In this document: in pieces, positions 1-10,325 of the stretch
Layout: the number at the start of each line of letters is the position of its first letter
Position numbering within the stretch: position 1 is the first letter of the stretch
Assembly: GCA_029945375.1 (NCBI GenBank)
Contig: CM057059.1
Location: 3,534,001-3,598,000 of the forward strand
DNA: 64,000 bases
Reading direction: 5' to 3'
From: Agaricus subrufescens
Taxonomy: Eukaryota > Basidiomycota > Agaricomycetes > Agaricales > Agaricaceae
The notes under the pieces: generated by a model
Seen by the model: the letters and a program-made list of their open reading frames with translations, nothing else
What the model was told of the DNA's origin: nothing
The model's database searches: none
Translations under genes and position numbers: made by a program

Positions 1-207
1 TATGCTCAAGGCCCCTCTCGTCAAGCCTGGTATGTTTTCCTTGTACGATAGTAAAATCTGATCTTTAACGATGCTTTTTCTCCCTTCACAGGTACTGACG
101 TCGTTAACAGCCTCAACAGGCAGCGCAATGCTTTGGACAGTTTCTTGAAGGCTTGTATCGGGCTGGAGGGTAACAGTGACCTCTTGCTCGAGACTAGGCT
201 TTGGTAA
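1..207 (+). CDS. INO1: Inositol-3-phosphate synthase, C-terminal end (partial)
   Basis: This is the last part of a gene that begins before the window. Two coding pieces (to 29, then 92-207) flank a 62-base GT-AG intron. The joined tail reads APLVKPGTDVVNSLNRQR, then KACIGLEGN and a short end LLETRLW before TAA. This matches the conserved C-terminus of myo-inositol-1-phosphate synthase, where a 'PGTPVVNAL.KQR' stretch is followed by a 'CIGL' motif. The enzyme converts glucose-6-phosphate to inositol-3-phosphate using NAD in the cytosol, the first step of inositol and phosphatidylinositol synthesis. Only about 47 residues are visible, so the name rests on the tail alone; the gene end and intron are clear. 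Confidence 0.7.
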
Positions 208-850
208 ATGAAGTGTTTTTTGTGACTTCGCCTGAAACGACAGGCAAAATGAAGTCTTTTTTTACTCGATTTTCTGTACTATAAATGTCTGATGGCTCGT
301 GGCTCGTAACTCTTTTGTGTCCGCATCGCTGTTCAACACAGCGTTCGAGGAGATTGATACGTACATTTTATACATAAGCTTTTTTGCGCGATATCGATTG
401 GCACTTCATATTCAAGAGGAGCATGATAATCTGGATCTGCCACTTTCTTTGAGCTGCTAGGGGAAAGGACTGGCAAATATAAGCCATTCCGAATGTGAGG
501 ACAAAAATAGTCGCAAACAAAGCAAGCATGGCCCGAACACATTCTTTCTTATGTGGCTGATGCAACGGTGAAGCCAAATCTTCCCTCCTGGTATTGTTGA
601 AGCAGCACAAATGATTCGCGCTATTCCACTGGATCTCGACGTCGTACAAACCAATGGCCCGGTCTGCGCGGAGGCCTGAAGTAACCAATACAGGTATTTT
701 AAGCTTGTTACAATAAGCGCTGTGACTCGGAACTAATAATCTCTCAATGATGGTTCTGAGAAGAACACTTGTCAACGCCTCATTCCCTTCCCCCTCCCTT
801 GCGTTCTTTCTTCTGTCTCCCTTTTGCACTCCGCCGCTATTTCGACCCAG
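208..850. other. Intergenic: 3' end of the upstream gene and promoter of NACHT A1
   Basis: No supported gene. A long open frame on the minus strand overlaps the start of the next gene and has no recognisable protein features. The first part should hold the 3' UTR of the inositol-phosphate synthase gene and the last part the promoter of the NACHT gene. Confidence 0.5.
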
Positions 851-3229
851 ATGTCCCTCCATGGCAGATCTATTGGCGCTCGCACAAAGGACTGGTTCAA
901 GCTCTGGAAACGACGACCGCGCCCCTCGTTGATCAGCCCTAATGAGCAAGGAGGTAGAGGTACTTAGAAGTGTTGCCCCTATCGACGATGTGCTAATGGG
1001 ATATCGTAGGTGCATTCTCCAATGCGCGGGACATCACTGTCAGCGGTGGACAGTTCATCGATGCAGATGAGATGAAATTGTACTATGTAAACAACGTCAT
1101 CTCATCCAAAGAAGTGGGTGCGTAATCTTTCTTATTAGCATAGGGAGTCTTCGCGCTGATTCTCGACCTAACAGTCTTCGAACTATTGGAACCGTATACG
1201 TGCCTCGATGCGACAAAAGACTCCAGTGCACGACATCCTCCTCCAAAATGTCATCCTGAAACCCGGCTGAAGATCAGGAAGAGGCTGGAACGGTGGCTCA
1301 TGAATGAGCCTGACGGATGGAAAATGCTCTGGGTCCGTGGTTCTGCCGGGACTGGCAAGTCTGCTGTTGCCCAATCGTTTGGTGACTCGTGTGGAAAGGA
1401 AAGGAGACATGGAGCGTCCTACTTCTTTTCCCGTCCCACTGGCAGAGACAAGATCGAAACTGTGGTACCCACCATCGTTTACCAGCTCGCTGCGATCATC
1501 CCCGAATACCGATCTCTCATAGGCCACCAGCTTGCCAGCAATCCCCTCTTACTACGCAAATCGGCACCCGTTCAGTTCCGGGAGCTCATTGTTGAACCAT
1601 TTGCCATCCTTCAACGTGATTGCCCTCATGACCCAATCGTCATCATCCTCGACGGCCTCGATGAATGTGAAGGAGAAATTGCTCAGCGAGAGATCCTTCA
1701 GATGATCACCGATGCCATTCGTACGAACCCAGATCTCCCGCTTCGGTGGCTGATTTTCAGCCGTCCTGAGGCACACCTCAAGAATGCATTCTCTCGAAAT
1801 GTTTTATGTGGCCGTGATGAGCTCATCATTGACGACGAGTGCCGGGAGAATGTGGGACGATATGTCGTGGATAGACTTGTGGAAATCAAGGCCGCATATA
1901 ATGATGTGACACCCGAAGTTTGGCCACCAGCAGATCAGCTCGAGGAACTGCTTAACGCTATTTCTGGTCTTTTCGTATTTGCGTCGACGTGTATAAACTT
2001 CATCGATGATCCAGAGGCCGGGGATCCACGTTCTCAACTGCATTCTTTGTTACTGTTTATTCGACGTTCGGAGGATGTCGTATCCAGGAACCCTCTTGCG
2101 GGACTTGATCTTCTCTACTCCCGAGTACTTGAGGGCATACCGTCTTCTGTGCTTGAAACTACAAGGCGGATTTTGGGGTACATGTCGCATCAAACTATAT
2201 TTTCCAGGACCCTCGGCTCCGCACAGGCGCTCGGTAACTTCTTGAGGCTCGACCAACATGATTTTCACAAAGCCGTGCGCGGACTTCATTCAGTCATGAG
2301 TATACCAGATAAAGAAGATGTCGCTGAGTCTCAACTACAATTTCATCATACCTCATTCCGGGACTTTCTCCTCAATCCTAACCGTTCTGGCAAGTTTGCT
2401 ATCAGCGAGAAACAGATGCTCGAAGACATTCTTCCTTTTGTTCTCTATTGGTGTGAGGTTGATATAGCGCTTTTTCACGCCAACGAGGGTGAGTAAGATT
2501 CGGGTGGAATTTGATGCGGAGAGTTTTTTCTGATAATTTTCAGGGTGGAGCTTTGATCTCGATCATGAACATGGTAGCCTACCTGGGTTGACATGGGCGT
2601 CGGAAGACAATGAACACCAGCTGACTAAATCAATTGTGTTGTTCCTGGAACAAGGCTTATTTACCCAGGTACACGATACACGATTGGATGGTACCAATAA
2701 AAATATTATCTCTCAACTCTCCAACGTTGATTTCCGGCACTGGTATCCTCTGAACGTTTTCATCCTTGCTCGCCTCTATGGACTGGTGAGTTTATCTTCC
2801 CACTCACCCTCGCTCTAATAGTGACCTTATTCAGGACCCCGCAACTGGGCTTGTGCGAACAGAACCATCGAACTTGACTGACCATCAGTTACTCAAATAT
2901 TTCAATCTCGTGATAGGAAACGGAATTGCCAAGCCGGCCGTGTTTCCTTTCATAAAGGTAGGCAATTATACTTGCCACCTTATCGCACACTAAACTACTC
3001 TCAGGCAACACCCGACTCTGGCTGGGCCCGAGAGTATTTTATTATTGGGCATGGAGTCAAGTCGATCATTGCCTGGACGACATTATCATCACCACATGAC
3101 ATCGATCATAGTGGATGCTTTTCGCTTCGGTGTGATGTAGAACCTTCTGAGGCGCAAATATCCAGCTACAAGGATCATCTGAAAGAGATCCAGTGGGATG
3201 AAGCGATAGCGGCCATGGAGATGAAATAA
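851..3229 (+). CDS. NACHT (STAND NTPase) protein, subfamily A, copy A1
   Basis: A six-exon model (851-953, 1010-1117, 1175-2488, 2544-2785, 2835-2957, 3005-3229) gives 704 residues with every junction in phase. Residues about 35-55 carry the GAFSNARDITVSGGQF motif typical of agaricomycete NACHT proteins. Next come the linker RHPPPKCHPETR, the Walker A loop GSAGTGKS (about 126-133) and the Walker B strand VIILDGLDEC (about 227-236). The C-terminal 200 or so residues show no WD40, ankyrin or TPR repeats; they are shared with copies A2 and A3 and I do not recognise them. Such proteins are nucleotide-switched signalling ATPases, several with roles in fungal non-self recognition or programmed cell death; a role here is inference. 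The start was chosen because A2 has the matching first exon (MSLH, RTK.WF.LWKRRPR). Confidence 0.85.
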
Positions 3230-3610
3230 GTTTTGGCTATGCAACTGGCGGTGTCGGGTGCTTTCCTTGGGACAATTTCCTGACTTAATGCTCTTGTTCA
3301 AGACTTTATTTTAGTGAACTGTATGTTGTCGGTCCCTTCATGCAACAGCTTGACCAGATTTCCAGCTCAGCCCATCGCCAAGTTGTGAATGTGGATGCTA
3401 CTTGGAGATTCGCATTAGCTCTTCGAGTATAACTCTTGTTGCGTCCACTTCAAAAAGGTTTTCACTAAATTGAGATTATCGTTACATGTACACGTGCGAT
3501 GGGCGGTGCACTGAGGGGTGCACTGATAAGCGCTGAATGCTGTCATTTAAAAACTAGACCTCTCACGCCAGTGCTTTTGTCTTCCATTCCCTATCCCCTT
3601 GCTTGCTACT
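3230..3610. other. Intergenic: promoter of NACHT B1
   Basis: No gene. The stretch from about 3360 to 3610 resembles the sequence upstream of the B2 pseudogene (about 8130-8349), including a 'GTCGTGAATGT'-like segment and a 'GCTGAATGCT' segment. The duplication that made the B copies therefore included the promoter. Confidence 0.5.
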
Positions 3611-6367
3611 ATGCCTCCGCGCAACAAAAAGGTGAAATCCAAGAAAAAGAAGATTCATACCCCTCCCTCAGCGGTCGTTAGTCGAGGAAGTGAACATATC
3701 GGTCAACTTGCTGGTAAAGCATCCTTCAGTTTCTAATAAATAGCTCACTCACATATAGTTAAGATACCTCAAGTGGAAAAGGGTCCGTTGTCCCGCCGAG
3801 CATTGCCATTAACGGTGAGTCATGAAAATTCGGCATCGGCGTCAGTATGCTAATACACTACACCACTAGCAACCGAAATCGGCCAGAATACAAGAGATAG
3901 TGGACGACATGCCTCGAATGCCGGTAAGAGGCTCCACCAAGTGCAAGCGAGAACGTTTGCTCACGTTGATTAGGTACCCCAAACGCTACAACCAACACGC
4001 GTCGCAGCAACACTCCCAATATTGGTGGGGGTGATAATGAAGGTTAGATGATGTTGTAGACTATGAATCAACTAGTGATCACTCTGCCAACTAGCTGTTG
4101 ATAGCAATACGATGGCGTTGAGCGGTTCTTTCAACCATGCGCACCATTTTGTACTCATAAATCCTACAATGGTGGACAATTCCACAAATATGATTAATCA
4201 TGTAGCAGGAGATCGGGAAGTCAAAGGTATTCATGCCTGATAAATCAAGATAGTAGTTACTTACAAAAAGGCGTTCAGCGAAAAAGCTCCTTTCGAAGCA
4301 CATGATTCAGGGTGCTGCCCACGACTCATCTGCCCGCGACCCTCCCCCTCGATGCCATCCAGGCACCAGAATCAGTATCAACGAGCGGATAATGGTCTGG
4401 TTCTACAACGAAAAAAAGCAGGAGTTAATCTTGTGGATTTACGGGCCTGCCGGGGTTGGTAAATCGGCCATTGTTCAGACCCTTGCCGACACTCTTGCCG
4501 CTGCCAAATGTCTAGGTGCTTCCGTCTTTTTTTCACGCCCAAACGGCCGCAACAATTCTCGCTCCGTCTTCATCACCATTGCTTATCAGCTCGCCATTCA
4601 CATCCCGGCTTACTGCGCCTTCATCAGTGAAAGGCTCGCTTCCGATCCCGAATTGGTGAACAAGGGCATGCAGGAACAGTTCAAGACATTCATTATCGAA
4701 CCCTTTGTGGAAAAGAGAATAAGAGCTGATGGGAAAACGTGGGGTATTTTATTGGATGGGCTTGATGAGCTTGATGAAAAGCGTTGGCAGCGTGAGATCA
4801 TCCGACTGGTCACGGCCTTTGCTCTCAAACATCCCAATGTTCCTCTCATCTGGGTCATTGCCAGTCGTCCAGAACCACATATCCTTGACACTTTCAAGGC
4901 GAAGAAAATAGCGTCCAGCTATCGGGAAGAGTATATTCCTGTGGACTCACCAGAAGCCTGCCGGGACGTTGAACGATATCTAAGGAGCAGCTTCGAGACA
5001 ATTCGTGAAGAATTTCCTCGTATTACCTCGGAGGATTGGCCCAAGGAGATAAAATTGACACAGCTTGCTCATGCTGCATCTGGACATTTCGCATTTGCCG
5101 ACGTTGCAGTCCGCTTCATTAGGGATGCCAGACACGCTGACCCAGTCACACGCCTGGATGATGTTCTGGCTGTTATTGAGCGTTCCAGAGTCCGTTCTGG
5201 TGAGGAGCAGCCTTTTGCGCATCTGGATGCATTGTATATGTGCATCCTTGCTTCTATCCCACGCAAGACATGGCCGCTAACCCAACAGATCCTCGTTGCC
5301 ATCAGCGAAATACCGGGCACTGTACTACATTGTACAAAGGTGCTTTCAATAATTCTTGGCGTCGAGTTGGGCAGGATTTACACCGCAATCAATGATTTAT
5401 ATTCAATACTCGACATATCTCCTGACGATGTCTATTCTCGATTGCGCTTTCACCATGCTTCGTTTGTCGATTTTCTACGGGACCCTAGTCGGTCGAGAGA
5501 ATTTTATACGCCCTTTGACAATATTGGGTTGCACGTATGGGATTGTGTCACTAGAATTTGGTTAGACTTCCAGAAGGAATCACCTCGAGGACCAAGTGAG
5601 TTGTTACATCTGCCTTCAATCCAAGCATTCACGATTTCGGTCTCAGAGTACGACGACAGGTGGCACAAATATATCTTACAACTTGACTTCGACGTGAACG
5701 TGTTTAACCAAGAATCAACTTCTTCACTGTTCTTTTGGATTCATGTTGCACTATCTGGGACGCTGAACAGCAAGTGGGGTCTCGTCCTAAAGAAACGATC
5801 ACCAGAACACTGGAACCAACTTGTCGAGATCCTGTGTCAGGTGGAAAATGATACTTTCTCTATGTCATGGCCAGATAGCTATGATGTTGCCTCTGCTTGG
5901 TTTGACGTTTGGAAAGTAAGCTCGGAATTTCACAATCTTAACTATGCTTTCGACATCTACTTTTCTAGATACGTCATACAGATCTCTCTGACAGGGGAGT
6001 TGTTCATCAGATCCGATTGGAACATCTCCAACTGAATCACCTGTGGTGGCCAGAGGAAGATCGAAAACATAGTGTAATGATTTTAGATCGGTACTCTAGT
6101 GAGGGACTTAGAGGGTCGAACACCTCTTGGGGTATAAATCAACTCGACGAATATATTTCAGGCCTCAAGTATTTCCAACAGCACTATCCGACACTTCCAG
6201 TATTAATTTGTGGAAATCGAGGGAATCGGTTTGCTGTATTTATATACGAGTACACTGAAGATGATTCCACAGAGCGGCCGCTTCATGTTGGTGTAAAGGA
6301 GGAACTAGATTTTGAAGAATATCGGTATCAGGGCGGCTACTGTATTCCATATTCCGATGATGTGTAA
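3611..6367 (+). CDS. NACHT (STAND NTPase) protein, subfamily B, copy B1, with a probable one-base frameshift
   Basis: Exons 3611-3713, 3764-3814, 3870-3923, 3974-4042, 4095-4226, 4271-5915 and 5969-6367 fit GT-AG sites. The N-terminus is lysine-rich (KKVKSKKKKIHTPP). A later exon has GSFNHAHHFVLINPTMVDNS, the usual motif before the NACHT domain. The large exon has RDPPPRCHPGTR, Walker A GPAGVGKS and Walker B GILLDGLDELDE. The exon from 4271 enters the NACHT frame only if one A is missing from the A-run at 4281-4285 (five present, six needed); otherwise translation could start at ATG 4302, which lies before the whole NACHT domain. With the frame joined the product would be about 817 residues. 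The C-terminal third has no recognised repeats and differs from subfamily A. The frameshift may be real decay or an assembly error. Confidence 0.7.
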
Positions 6368-6445
6368 TGTAGCTCCATTGACGTTGGCGTAATATGATGT
6401 ACACCTACATGAATTAGTGTGCTACATGCTGCTCCTCTTAGAGTT

Positions 6446-7692
6446 TCAGAGCGCCTCATAAGCCTCCCAAACCAACGTTCCAGCAACTTGACCACCGTAT
6501 GAGCTATCGTTATTTTCTGTGGTATCGTCGTCGTCAGTTACAGGGATGTCGAGCTTGATGGTAGCACAGTTGGCATTTAGTGCGCCTGGTTTGAGGAGTT
6601 CTGTTCTGGAGGTGGGTTCGGCTGAGAGAGCTTTGAAGGGAGTGGGCAGGAAGAGGGCATGCAACACAGATTGGATGGATGCTGTGGGGGATTCGGTATA
6701 GCAGTGGTGAGAGGAGCATATATCTAGGTAAAGATTAGTATTTTGTTATGAAAATGAGAATCGCCATACAATAAGACGCCAAACCAAGACAAGGTCATTC
6801 CAGACAAGCTCCAGTCGGCATTCAGCAGCCGCGAGACAATGTCCAGACAACTGATACCAGGGGACACGCTGACAGCCGCAATGTTGCTCTTCTGCATCCT
6901 GGAGCTGGCGATGGGGACCGCACTTGATCCATCTTCTGGTTTCGGAACCTGAGACTTTGGAAGTGCGTCCAGGATGCGCTGGAGGTGGCATGTGAGGACT
7001 ATGGTGTGGAGAGAATGGAGGCCTTCTGAGGGGACCATGGATCCATTTTTGGTGCCAAAGGCGAGGGTGAAGCGCTTGACCGCGGCGGCGTAAAAGGGGT
7101 TGATGACATTGACAATGCGTATGCCACGCTCGGCAGGGGCAACAAGGAAGGCGGGGAGGAGGAGTGTGGTGATCAGAAATGCGACGAAGGACTTGGAGTC
7201 GCGCTCACCAGCGCCAGCGATGTGCGGGCACTCGTGGGCAAAGACAAGGTCGTCCAGCTGGGTGTCGTCCTGGGAGAGGAACTAGGTGCAGGACCCTGAG
7301 GATATCGGGGGGTCAGCGAGGTTGCACTGTTCAGCATAGATGTGCTCGTTGCGGCAGGTTGTGCAGAGCAGGTTGACAAGGATGGGGTCAGGGGCAGGGT
7401 CGAGGGTGATGATGGTGACACCTCTGAGGTCGAGGGGAAAGAAGGCGCTGATGAAGAGGACGGTGTGTTTGTGAGTTATGCTGCAGATGATGGCGGTAAT
7501 GACGAGGACAGCGCAGACGACGAGCGGGCCAAGCCAGGTTGTGGAGATGAGACAGGGCACAACAGCCAGCAGCTTGTCTCTCTCTCTCTTCGATGGGCCT
7601 GAGCCGGCTGCTATATGATCTGACGCTGAACGTTGCCTGTTTTCCCAATCTGCGCTACATCCACACCCTGCATCTCGTGAGTCCCACTGCAA
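6446..7692 (-). pseudogene. Short-chain dehydrogenase/reductase-like pseudogene
   Basis: Read from 7692 downward, the frame has a hydrophobic segment (WLGPLVVCAVLVITAIIC) that could be a membrane anchor. It is followed by LDLRGVTIITLDPAP and CRNEHIYAEQCNLADP, then after a stop by LDDLVFAHE, RIVNVINPF and VSVSPGIS, the order of a diverged Rossmann-fold reductase of basidiomycetes. Three defects are visible. An in-frame TAG sits at 7282-7284 where the context (CT-stop-FL) suggests an arginine codon. The probable intron after 6770 joins the wrong frame. The C-terminal part (VLHALFLPTPFKALS to YGGQVAGTLVWEAYEAL) is open only in the other frame, so a short deletion must lie near 6690-6710. The gene sits antisense between two NACHT copies. 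The substrate is unknown. Confidence 0.7.
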
Positions 7693-8349
7693 TTTGCCAG
7701 GGTCTTCCGCTCACACCATGCAACCATTGTACTAAGGATGGTTTAAAGACTTGAGGAAGACGGAGCGGGGCTTGGGTCTACTTGGACAAATGCTTAGATT
7801 GATGTAGACGACGGTGGAAGGTAGGTGAGGGCGACGTCCAGGGCAGGAGAAAACAACAGAGCTCGTGGGCATCCATGGTGAGGAGGCTGACCGAGACGAG
7901 TTTATAGAGTCCAAACAAATAAACACACGTTCACAATCTTATCTTATCTCTCCCTCTGCTTCCTGTCCTTTCCCAAGTTTTTGCTCAGATCCACTCGGCG
8001 CACGAAATACAACTCACCAACTGCTTGGCTACTCGCTATCCTGACACCCAATCAGCCCGTTCATATATAAATGACCCAAGATGTCAGCAGTCAGATCCGC
8101 TCTCGCAATGACCGTATTCCCCAGCTTAGTGTCCTGCAAGGTCGTGAATGTAGATGCTGTTTGAAGGAGTTTCACACCACCTCATCCTGCATTTGAAATA
8201 ACCTCACTAAACTAAAATAGCCATTGCATCTACATTGCATCTACATAGCAACTATGGCGATGCACAGACAAATGCTGAATGCTATGGTTTAAAAACAAAC
8301 CTCCACGCTACACATCTTTCTTCCCTTACCCATCTCCTCACTTGCTGCA
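7693..8349. other. Intergenic: upstream of pseudogene B2
   Basis: No supported gene. The last 220 bases are a diverged copy of the promoter of NACHT B1. Confidence 0.45.
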
Positions 8350-9490
8350 ATGCTTCCGCTCTCTAAAATGAAGTTAAAATCCAAGGGAAAGAAGATTCAT
8401 ACCTCTCTATCTGCATTGTTTAGTCAAGGACAGGAACGTAGTATGGAACTACCTGGTAAATTCTCTTCGAGTTTCTGACAGAATGACCAACTCATGCAGG
8501 GTCAAGTTCAGCCAGGCAAAGCAGTGATGAATGTTCCGGTCAGTATTAGCATCGAGGGCGAATCTTCTGAAGGTCAGCATCGTCGCCGGCGTGCGGGAAC
8601 ATCATGCTGATACATAGGTAGCACCTTGGACCAGCCATAACACAAACAATGACGAACAAAATGTCCTGAATGCTGGTAGGAGCGTACAAGTTGTAATATT
8701 GAACATCCGCTAAGGTCAAACAGATACCCGAAGTACTATAGCCAGTACGCATCACAGCAACATTCCCAATATTGCTGGGGAAATTTATGAAGGTTAGCTG
8801 ATATGACATTCGGCCGTATATCCTGCTTTAATGAGTCGACCTGTTAATTAAGTCTTGATATCAATATGACCAGCTCAACCGGGCTTTTCCCCAATGCTCA
8901 AAATTTTGAGCATTGGAAAACAGGAGTTGATCCTTTGGATCTACAGGCCTGCAGGGGTTGGTAAATCGGCCATCGTTCAGACCATTGCCGACACTCTTGC
9001 CGCTGCCAAATGTCTCGATGCTTCCGTCTTTTTTTCGCACCCCAACGGCCGCAACAATTCTCGCTTCTATCAACTGGCTATCCACATCCCGGCTTACTGT
9101 ACCTTCATCAGTGAAAGGCTAGCTTCTGATCCTGAATTGGTGAACAAGAGCATGAAGGAGCAGTTCAACATGTTCATTGTTGAACCCTTTGCAGACAGGA
9201 AGATAGGGGTAGATGGCAAACCATGGGATATACTATTGGATGAGCTTGATGAACTCGATGAAAAGCCGTGGCAGCGTGAGATCATCCGCTTGGTCACAAT
9301 CTTTGCTCGCGAACATCCCAATGTCCCACTCGTCTGGGTCATTGCCAGTCGTCCAGAACCACATACTATTGACATTTTCAAGTTGATGCAAATAGCGTCC
9401 AGCTATCGGGAAGAGTACAGTAACCAACATTTGTATTGCACCACCCTTTATGTGCCAATAGCGAGTGATTGCAAAACCCGGGAGCTCTGA
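8350..9490 (+). pseudogene. Deleted NACHT subfamily B copy (B2)
   Basis: The first exons parallel B1: a lysine-rich start (MKLKSKGKKIHT), a short exon ending VLNAG, and an exon with SNIPNIAG. After about 8800 the exon carrying the pre-NACHT motif is missing. Sequence resumes at about 8918 inside the NACHT domain (ELILWIYRPAGVGKSAIVQT). A short deletion removes a few residues near 9065. The Walker B region is degraded to DELDELDE, so the glycine-leucine of B1's LDGLDELDE is lost. Similarity stops after SSYREEYS at about 9419, so the C-terminal half of the family is absent. A perfect 26-base palindrome occupies the internal deletion junction. The copy cannot make a working NTPase, although the 198-residue fragment from 8894 is open. 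Confidence 0.8.
8891..8916. repeat. Perfect 26-base palindrome at a deletion junction
   Basis: The left arm CCAATGCTCAAAA is followed at once by its exact reverse complement TTTTGAGCATTGG. Outside it, TTTTCC and GGAAAA also pair if two extra C bases on the left are looped out. It lies exactly where pseudogene B2 jumps from its N-terminal exons into the NACHT exon. Confidence 0.9.
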
Positions 9491-10325
9491 GAAAATTCCT
9501 AAAAATACTAGACCTTCCCACCTTGAGAACGCTATAAAGAAAGCACTGTTTTAAGCCAGTAGGGATTAGTAATTTAAAAAGTGGCAAGGAGGGCATTTTC
9601 AATCTACCAAATAGAGTTGCTCAAACAATCTGAAAATATTTGAGCACATAGTCCTCAGTTCCAGTACAAACGTCCAAGTTTCTGATTGAAAATCTATAGG
9701 AAGGATCCTGAGTTAGATGGCTTCAAAGATGACCATATTTCATCAATTTGATGCCGTAATATCAATAAAATTAGCCATCTTCACAGATGGACATTGTCAA
9801 TATTTGTACATATTTGATATAGTCGACACAAGTCAACCAATGATCTGTCCACCACCCGGGATTTCTCCGACGAGTTTGCCCTCATTCAAACTATCCACGG
9901 CAGTTGGTCTTTCATGAGCCCGTGTCCGGCCACGAACACCATTGTTTTTCCAAACAATCTAGAATTGGTGTCGTCGTTTTGGTGCACTTTGCCGAGACAG
10001 CGCGTCCGTATGCGCGGGGTTACGAGCCCAGAAAGTGCAAGACTACATGTGTAGGAGTATGCCGGATCGCGATGGTCGGTGTATGCACCTGTGGGGGCTG
10101 GAATGTGGATGGAGAATTTGGGAGAGGGAAAGAAAGTTAATGGGAACAGGTACGAGCAGAAAATAAAGGGCGCGATCTGTGCTCTTATTTTGATCATACC
10201 TCCAGGTACTATAAAGTTGTTACATTAGGCGCCGTGACTGCGGAATAACAGCTTGTGAGATACCCACGTCTCATTCTATCCCTCCCTCCCTCTCTACCCC
10301 CACCACTGCCGGTGCTTCACTCCAG
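9491..10325. other. Intergenic: promoter of NACHT A2
   Basis: No supported gene. On the minus strand near 9840-9905 a short frame (LNEGKLVGEIPGGGQIIG) faintly recalls the tail of a medium-chain reductase, but nothing around it supports a gene. Confidence 0.45.

Noticed and set aside
368..1015. Long minus-strand open frame of 215 codons
   Set aside because: Antisense to the first exon of NACHT A1, without domain features.
9840..9905. Possible tail of a medium-chain reductase (minus strand)
   Set aside because: Only about 20 residues and no supporting exon upstream.
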